Part shown: positions 1-4,202 of the stretch, one piece after another
Layout of the letters: each line of letters opens with the position of its first letter
Numbering within the stretch: the stretch's first letter is position 1
From: an uncultured Ruminococcus sp.
GTDB taxonomy: Bacteria > Bacillota > Clostridia > Oscillospirales > Acutalibacteraceae
Length of the DNA: 7,846 bases
Direction: 5' to 3'
Assembly (NCBI GenBank): GCA_902783065.1
Contig: CACZPV010000185.1
Location: 1-7,846 of the forward strand
The notes under the pieces: model-generated
The model's database searches: none
The model's input: the letters and a program-made list of their open reading frames with translations, nothing else
Told to the model about the DNA's origin: nothing
Translations under genes and position numbers: made by a program

Positions 1-299
1 ACGCCAACATCTGCTATGAGTACGCCACCAAGCGCTACCGCAGCAACTGCATCAACTGGGGTATCGTTCCCTTCACTATCGCCGAAGGCACCGAGTTCAA
101 CTATGAACCGGGCGACTTCGTGTTCATCCCCGGTCTGCGTGAGGCCATCCTCGGCGGCAAGGAGGAAATCGATGCCAAGGTTATCACCAAGAACGGCGTG
201 AAGGACATCCACCTGCTGTTCCAAAACCTCACCGCCGACGAGCGCCAGATTCTCGCCGACGGCTGCTTGATGAACTACTACGCAGCTCAAAACAAATAA
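1..299 (+). CDS. acn: Aconitate hydratase, C-terminal end (5' truncated)
   Basis: The gene is cut by the left window edge; the first full codon is at position 3, and 98 codons remain before TAA at 297-299. Aconitase interconverts citrate and isocitrate through cis-aconitate using a [4Fe-4S] cluster in the cytoplasm. The visible part is the end of the C-terminal swivel domain, with the segments RSNCINWGIVPF, EPGDFVFIPG, NGVKDI and the closing DGCLMNYYA typical of short bacterial aconitases. The cluster cysteines and the catalytic Ser-Ser-Arg loop lie upstream and cannot be checked. The next gene, 65 bases on, encodes the following enzyme of the pathway, which supports the call. Codon use is unusual for this window: 80 of 98 codons end in G or C, with Ile almost always ATC and Asn always AAC. 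The family assignment is by recognition of the tail only; other members of the aconitase/isopropylmalate isomerase superfamily are less likely. Confidence 0.85.
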   Translation, partial: ANICYEYATKRYRSNCINWGIVPFTIAEGTEFNYEPGDFVFIPGLREAILGGKEEIDAKVITKNGVKDIHLLFQNLTADERQILADGCLMNYYAAQNK

Positions 300-319
300 A
301 AACAATAACCTTTTAAAAC

Positions 320-345
320 GTAGGCGGCCTTCAACCGCCGCCTAC
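320..345 (+). promoter_or_regulatory. GC-rich hairpin in the acn-icd gap
   Basis: A perfect 9-bp inverted repeat (GTAGGCGGC at 320-328 with GCCGCCTAC at 337-345) closes an 8-base loop. It begins 20 bases after the aconitase stop and ends 19 bases before the icd start. No T-run follows on the + strand, so it is a weak candidate for an intrinsic terminator; it could be an mRNA processing or stability element that lets acn and icd be expressed at different levels. The role is inference; the repeat itself is plain in the sequence. Confidence 0.55.
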
Positions 346-364
346 AACAATTCATTCAACCCAA

Positions 365-1582
365 ATGGAAAAAATCAAAATGACCACCCCCATCGTTGAG
401 ATGGACGGTGACGAGATGACCAGAGTACTCTGGACGATGATCAAGGATAAGCTGATTCTTCCTTTTGTTGACCTCAAAAGTGAATATTATGACCTCGGTC
501 TTGAAAACAGAGAAAAAACCAAAGATCAGGTAACAGTTGACAGTGCGGAAGCTACCAAAAAATACGGTGTAGCTGTAAAGTGTGCAACTATTACACCTAA
601 CGCCGAACGTGTAAAGGAATATAACCTGACACAAATGTGGAAATCACCTAACGGTACTATCCGTGCTATTCTTGATGGTACTGTGTTCAGAACACCGATT
701 CTCGTAAAAGGCATTACCCCCTATATTTCTACGTGGAAGAAACCAATCACTATTGCCCGTCATGCCTACGGTGATGTATATAAAAATACAGAAATGGTTG
801 TTTCCAAGGGCAGCAAAGCAGAGCTTATCGTAACCGATGAGGGCGGTAACGAAACAAGACAGTTGATCCATGAATTTAAAGATACCGACGGTATCATTCA
901 GGGTCTGCACAATGTTGACAAAAGTATTGCAAGTTTCGCAAGAGCATGCTTTAATTTTGCGCTTGACAAAAAACAGGATCTATGGTTCGCCACAAAAGAT
1001 ACTATTTCCAAAAAATATGATCATCGTTTTAAGGATATTTTTAATGAGATCTTTGAAAATGAATACAAAGAAAAGTTTGAAAAAACAGGTATTACCTACT
1101 TCTATACTCTTATCGATGATGCCGTGGCAAGAGTTGTCCGCTCAGAAGGCGGTTACATCTGGGCATGCAAAAACTATGATGGTGACGTCATGTCAGACAT
1201 GGTTGCAACTGCTTTTGGTTCACTCGCAATGATGACTTCCGTTCTTGTATCCCCTGACGGCATTTATGAATATGAAGCTGCTCATGGTACTGTACAGCGT
1301 CATTATTATAAGTATCTGAGGGGTGAATCAACCTCTACCAACTCTGTTGCAACAATCTTTGCTTGGAGCGGCGCTCTGCGTAAGAGAGGTGAGCTTGACG
1401 GAAATGCACAGCTCAGCACCTTTGCTGACAACCTTGAAAAAGCAACAATCGATACAATTGAGGAAGGCATCATGACAGGTGACCTGTACCTGCTTTCTTC
1501 TCTCGAAAACAAGACAAAGGTTGACAGTGAAACTTTCCTCGATGAAATCAACAAGCGTCTTGACAAGCTGGTAAACGCTTAA
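365..1582 (+). CDS. icd: NADP-dependent isocitrate dehydrogenase (eukaryote-type, homodimeric)
   Basis: This 405-residue cytoplasmic enzyme oxidatively decarboxylates isocitrate to 2-oxoglutarate with NADP. It belongs to the subfamily that includes human IDH1/2 and is full length for it. Isocitrate-binding residues can be placed by similarity to human IDH1: Thr77, the KSPNGTIR segment with Ser94 and Arg100, Arg109, Arg132, Tyr139 and Lys211. The metal-binding aspartates lie in NYDGDVMSD (Asp274, Asp278). Arg312-His313 after the AAHGTVQ loop match the pair that contacts the NADP 2'-phosphate, so NADP rather than NAD is expected. It follows the aconitase gene by 65 bases, giving consecutive steps toward glutamate. 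The start is uncertain: no Shine-Dalgarno sequence precedes ATG 365 or the in-frame ATG 380; 365 is kept because MEKIKMTTP looks like the usual family N-terminus. Codons 1-30 are GC-ending (22 of 30) while codons 31-90 are not (17 of 60), an abrupt switch near 455. Confidence 0.95.
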   Translation: MEKIKMTTPIVEMDGDEMTRVLWTMIKDKLILPFVDLKSEYYDLGLENREKTKDQVTVDSAEATKKYGVAVKCATITPNAERVKEYNLTQMWKSPNGTIRAILDGTVFRTPILVKGITPYISTWKKPITIARHAYGDVYKNTEMVVSKGSKAELIVTDEGGNETRQLIHEFKDTDGIIQGLHNVDKSIASFARACFNFALDKKQDLWFATKDTISKKYDHRFKDIFNEIFENEYKEKFEKTGITYFYTLIDDAVARVVRSEGGYIWACKNYDGDVMSDMVATAFGSLAMMTSVLVSPDGIYEYEAAHGTVQRHYYKYLRGESTSTNSVATIFAWSGALRKRGELDGNAQLSTFADNLEKATIDTIEEGIMTGDLYLLSSLENKTKVDSETFLDEINKRLDKLVNA

Positions 1583-1606
1583 TTTATGTTTTTACTAAAA
1601 AATATT

Positions 1607-1648
1607 CACTGCTTCTTATCAGCTGTTAGAATAACCTGACATGCAGTG
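1607..1648 (+). other. Inverted repeat just after icd
   Basis: CACTGC at 1607-1612 can pair with GCAGTG at 1643-1648, and the AT-rich flanks add a few pairs with a one-base bulge. It starts 24 bases after the icd stop, but no T-run follows, so it is not a convincing terminator. It may be a 3'-UTR stem; the real terminator lies further on at 1731-1777. Confidence 0.3.
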
Positions 1649-1730
1649 ATATGTTGGAAACAAATCATCATAAAAAATTTACAATTCCAAAGCAGCTGTT
1701 TTGTTGTTTACTTAAGAATGAATAATATCG

Positions 1731-1777
1731 CAACCGAGCTGCCGCATTTTCAGAGTGCGGCAGCCCGGTTGTATTTT
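1731..1777 (+). terminator. Intrinsic terminator of the acn-icd unit
   Basis: A long stem is formed by 1731-1746 and 1756-1771: CAACCG pairs with CGGTTG and GCTGCCGCA with TGCGGCAGC, with a single A/C mismatch between them. The loop is 9 bases. A T-rich tail (TATTTT) follows at 1772-1777. This is the strongest terminator-like structure downstream of icd, about 150 bases after its stop codon. Because its left flank is also A-rich (AATAATA), it might act weakly on the other strand. Confidence 0.8.
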
Positions 1778-2037
1778 CTAATGTAGCTTGTACTAATATA
1801 CCTGAATCCATGAGTTGATGGAAGGTCTTTTAAAAAAATACAGGTTTTAATCTGTTCAGGCAGCACACATGACGGAGTTCCTTAAATTCTCCGACGGGGA
1901 GATGGGCAGAAAAACTGCACCTTAAACATTAGTATCAAAGCTTCTTATCGGAAATTAGTATTACACTGATGTGTATATTATAGTCAGCTTGTGCAAATAA
2001 TATTTTTGTTAAACATAAATTTTAATTAGATTAACTC

Positions 2038-2066
2038 TTGAAGTAAAGCAAAAAAAATGGTATACT
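2038..2066 (+). promoter_or_regulatory. Sigma-A-type promoter for tepA
   Basis: TTGAAG (2038-2043) and TATACT (2061-2066) are separated by exactly 17 bases. A TG one base upstream of the -10 box (extended -10) strengthens the match. Transcription would start near 2072-2074, giving a leader of about 45 bases before the tepA ATG at 2117. This also argues against the in-frame ATG at 2057, which lies inside the promoter. Confidence 0.65.
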
Positions 2067-2105
2067 TTAATATGTGCTGTTATGCCGCTGTTTTACTTCG
2101 GATTC

Positions 2106-2110
2106 GGAGG
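2106..2110 (+). promoter_or_regulatory. Ribosome binding site fixing the tepA start
   Basis: GGAGG lies 6 bases before ATG 2117. No comparable site precedes the in-frame ATG at 2057. Bases 2109-2110 could also pair in a leader hairpin (TATGCC 2081-2086 with GGCATA 2109-2114), so access to the site may vary. Confidence 0.8.
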
Positions 2111-2116
2111 CATATC

Positions 2117-2899
2117 ATGAGTTCTGGAAAGTCAATGAAACAATTATCTGTAGCCAAAAATGAAGGTTTTGCTGATCAGCCGGAGGAATTATCCTCGGAC
2201 AGCGGCGGTGAAATGCCGCCGGCATCTAATAACTACATTCTGGAATCAGGATCAATTATTTCTGTTACCCAGAATTATACAGTACAGTGTCTTACAATCA
2301 TAGGTCAGATTGAAGGACATTATATCCTCTCACCTCAGAATAAAACTACAAAGTATGAGCATATTATTCCTCAGTTAGCTGCTGTTGAACAAAGTGAACA
2401 GATAGATGGGCTGCTGATTATTCTCAATACAGTAGGCGGTGATGTTGAGGCGGGACTTGCGATTGCGGAATTAGTTGCCGGAATGACAAAACCTGTTGTA
2501 TCTCTGGTATTAGGCGGCGGCCATTCGATCGGTGTTCCTATTGCAGTTGCAGCAAAAAAATCATTTATTGCAAAATCTGCTACAATGACAATACACCCTG
2601 TCAGAATGAATGGTTTAATGCTCGGTGTACCACAGGCATTTGAGTATTTTCAAAGAATGCAGCGCAGAATCACGACTTTTGTTACTGAAAATTCCTCTGT
2701 CTCTCCGGAAAAATATAATGAGCTTGCGATGAATACGGACGAGCTTGTTATGGATATCGGAACAATACTGGATGGACAGGAAGCAGTTGAGGTCGGTCTT
2801 ATTGACAATTTAGGAACTTTAAATGATGCTTTATGCGCCTTATATAAAATGATTGATAAGGATAAAAACAAAGGAAAAAAGCATAAAAAAAAACAATGA
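2117..2899 (+). CDS. tepA: ClpP-class serine protease-like protein, TepA family
   Basis: Using the ATG with a good ribosome site at 2117, the protein has 260 residues; the longer frame from 2057 starts inside the promoter. TepA proteins are relatives of the ClpP peptidase; in Bacillus subtilis TepA was described as a translocation-enhancing protein linked to handling of exported preproteins. Residues 1-45 are a poorly ordered, Ser/Glu-rich leader without a signal peptide. The ClpP fold runs from about 48 to 240: LNTVGGDV (103-110) is the oxyanion-type loop, GGGHSIG carries the likely nucleophile Ser137, and TIHP the likely His160. Asp213 is a possible third member of the triad, less certain. 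The tail (about 248-260) is very lysine-rich, which may bind nucleic acid or acidic lipid. The gene precedes ftsK/spoIIIE, as tepA does in Bacillus, but with uppP between. A true ClpP is unlikely because of the divergent active-site context and the extra ends. Confidence 0.85.
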   Translation: MSSGKSMKQLSVAKNEGFADQPEELSSDSGGEMPPASNNYILESGSIISVTQNYTVQCLTIIGQIEGHYILSPQNKTTKYEHIIPQLAAVEQSEQIDGLLIILNTVGGDVEAGLAIAELVAGMTKPVVSLVLGGGHSIGVPIAVAAKKSFIAKSATMTIHPVRMNGLMLGVPQAFEYFQRMQRRITTFVTENSSVSPEKYNELAMNTDELVMDIGTILDGQEAVEVGLIDNLGTLNDALCALYKMIDKDKNKGKKHKKKQ

Positions 2900-2966
2900 A
2901 GTATTAATAATTTCGGACAGGCGAAAATATAATTTATTAATGGAAAATCTCTTAACTTATGTAATC

Positions 2967-2987
2967 TGTTAGATTTATAAGCTAACA
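2967..2987 (+). other. Weak AT-rich hairpin after tepA
   Basis: TGTTAG (2967-2972) can pair with CTAACA (2982-2987) around a 9-base loop. It lies about 70 bases after the tepA stop. With low GC and no T-run it is a poor terminator, so transcription from the tepA promoter may continue into uppP. Confidence 0.25.
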
Positions 2988-3023
2988 TAGATTAATACCA
3001 TTAGTGGAACTCTGTCCTTCACC

Positions 3024-3096
3024 TCTCTATGAAATAAAAAACAAGCTTTCAGAGATAAACTGGTGATGTACAGGTATATTTTCGCCGTTTGAAAGC
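3024..3096 (+). promoter_or_regulatory. Foldable leader of uppP with two exclusive hairpins
   Basis: Hairpin A pairs TCTCT (3024-3028) and GAA (3031-3033) with TTCAGAGA (3048-3055), leaving a two-base bulge. Hairpin B pairs GCTTTC (3045-3050) with GAAAGC (3091-3096) and continues inward as AAAC (3057-3060) with GTTT (3087-3090) and GGTGA (3062-3066) with TCGCC (3082-3086, one G-T pair). The two share bases 3048-3050 and cannot coexist. Hairpin B ends at the base just before the AGGAGG ribosome site (3097-3102), so switching could alter uppP translation. The pairings are seen in the sequence; regulation is inference. Confidence 0.4.
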
Positions 3097-3112
3097 AGGA
3101 GGTACATAGTAT

Positions 3113-4069
3113 ATGGATATATTCAGTGCAATTATTCAGGGAATCATTCAGGGATTGACAGAATTTCTTCCCGTATCCAGCAGCGGTCATCTAACGATTA
3201 CACAGCATATATTCGGTATGCAGGAAGATAATTTGTTTTTCTCGGTTATGCTGCATATTGGTACGCTTGCAGCTGTTATAGGAGTTTATGTCAAACTGAT
3301 TGCCAAACTCCTGAAAGCATTCGGTCTGATGATAAAAGATATTTTTACAGGCAAATTCAAATGGAGCAAAATGGATAAGGAAAGAAATATGGTAATGATG
3401 CTGATTATTGGTCTTGTTCCCCTTTTTCTACTGTTTATCCCTATTCCCGGAACGGATATGAAAATTAAGGATCTTGCCGATATGTTCTCAAAAAGCGGAT
3501 ATTTTATTGTAATTGGTATTTCTTTGCTGACAACAAGTCTTCTGCTTTTGCTTGGCGATCTTAAAAATAAACATACTACCAGATTATATGAAGAAAAAGG
3601 TATTTTACAAAACGGCGGCGCAGGAAGAAAAAAATATAATGTTATTGATGCTGTTACTGTAGGCCTTACACAGTGCTGTGCTGCAATTTTTCCCGGTGTT
3701 TCAAGATCAGGCTCCACTCTTGTTGCCAGTGAACTTAGAGGAATTAACAAACAGGCTGCTCTTGACTACTCATTCCTCCTGGGAACACCCGCTATTGTCG
3801 CTGCAGCTCTGCTCGAAGGTAAAGACGCACTATTCCCTGACAATGGTGAGAAAGTGTCTATCGATTATATACCTGTCCTTTTGGGAATGATTATTGCCGC
3901 TCTTGTGGGATTTGTTGCAATCAAGCTTTTTAAATGGCTTCTCAAAACAGACAGAATGTATGTGTTTATCATCTATACAGCTATTGTTGGTGCGGCTATC
4001 CTGACAATAAGCATTGTCGAACTGATAAATGGAGTAAATATCTTCACCGGTCAGCCGCTTATATTCTGA
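3113..4069 (+). CDS. uppP: Undecaprenyl-diphosphatase (UppP/BacA)
   Basis: This integral membrane enzyme dephosphorylates undecaprenyl pyrophosphate to the monophosphate, recycling the lipid carrier for peptidoglycan and other wall polymers; extra copies of such enzymes give bacitracin tolerance. Both family signatures are present. The (E/Q)xxxE motif reads QGLTE (Gln13, Glu17), followed by FLPVSSSGH with His26. The second is PGVSRSGST at 194-202 with Arg198. Several hydrophobic spans follow the family pattern (about 44-62, 93-110, 131-148, 222-233, 253-274 and 283-304). At 318 residues it is longer than the roughly 270 of the E. coli protein. Likely extra material is the charged loop around 80-92 and the Lys/Glu-rich stretch around 150-178. 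AGGAGG sits 10 bases before the ATG. It lies between tepA and ftsK, both with envelope-related roles. Confidence 0.95.
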   Translation: MDIFSAIIQGIIQGLTEFLPVSSSGHLTITQHIFGMQEDNLFFSVMLHIGTLAAVIGVYVKLIAKLLKAFGLMIKDIFTGKFKWSKMDKERNMVMMLIIGLVPLFLLFIPIPGTDMKIKDLADMFSKSGYFIVIGISLLTTSLLLLLGDLKNKHTTRLYEEKGILQNGGAGRKKYNVIDAVTVGLTQCCAAIFPGVSRSGSTLVASELRGINKQAALDYSFLLGTPAIVAAALLEGKDALFPDNGEKVSIDYIPVLLGMIIAALVGFVAIKLFKWLLKTDRMYVFIIYTAIVGAAILTISIVELINGVNIFTGQPLIF

Positions 4070-4077
4070 TCGGTTTT

Positions 4078-4102
4078 CGGGCAGCATTTATGTTGCCCGT
4101 TT
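4078..4102 (+). terminator. Probable terminator after uppP
   Basis: Bases 4078-4086 (CGGGCAGCA) pair with 4091-4099 (TGTTGCCCG), including one G-T pair, around a TTTA loop. It begins 8 bases after the uppP stop. Only three Ts follow directly, so termination may be partial and some transcripts may run into ftsK. A second small hairpin (CGTC 4108-4111 with GACG 4115-4118) follows, with T-rich sequence after it. Confidence 0.55.
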
Positions 4103-4151
4103 ACTGTCGTCAAAGACGGAATACTTATTTTCTTTTATTTCGCTGGAATAA

Positions 4152-4179
4152 TTCAAAGAACTTTACATTCAAATATTAT
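4152..4179 (+). promoter_or_regulatory. Possible ftsK promoter
   Basis: TTCAAA (4152-4157) and TATTAT (4174-4179) are 16 bases apart, after the likely uppP terminator and before the ftsK ribosome site. The -10 box is 5 of 6 to consensus and the -35 box 4 of 6. The leader would be short (about 15-18 bases) but would still include AAGGAGG at 4189-4195. AT-rich gaps yield such matches by chance, so this is tentative. Confidence 0.25.
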
Positions 4180-4202
4180 TTTCACATAAAGGAGGTCGTT
4201 TA

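Larger units (their letters stand above)
1583..2037. other. Non-coding gap after icd; possible structured RNA
   Basis: I see no credible gene between the icd stop and the tepA promoter. The first part holds a short inverted repeat and the icd terminator. From 1791 to 1934 the sequence can form a closing stem (TACTAAT 1791-1797 with ATTAGTA 1928-1934), an inner stem (CCTGAA 1801-1806 with TTCAGG 1855-1860), a hairpin (CGGAG 1873-1877 with CTCCG 1889-1893) and a small one (GCAG 1906-1909 with CTGC 1915-1918). It matches no riboswitch or housekeeping RNA I know. ATTAGTAT recurs at 1954-1961. From 1962 a short palindrome (TACAC-TGAT-GTGTA) and very AT-rich DNA lead to the promoter. A structured RNA is only a suggestion, since AT-rich gaps fold by chance. 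Confidence 0.35.

Noticed and set aside
1869..1925. 18-residue reading frame starting MTEFLKF in the icd-tepA gap
   Set aside because: There is no ribosome site before it and its bases are used by the possible stems; nothing else supports translation.
1791..1961. MITE-like element bounded by TACTAAT repeats
   Set aside because: The shared termini are only 7-9 AT-rich bases and no flanking target duplication is seen.
2057..2116. 20-residue N-terminal extension of TepA from ATG 2057
   Set aside because: It overlaps the -10 box at 2061-2066 and lacks a ribosome site, whereas ATG 2117 has GGAGG 6 bases upstream.
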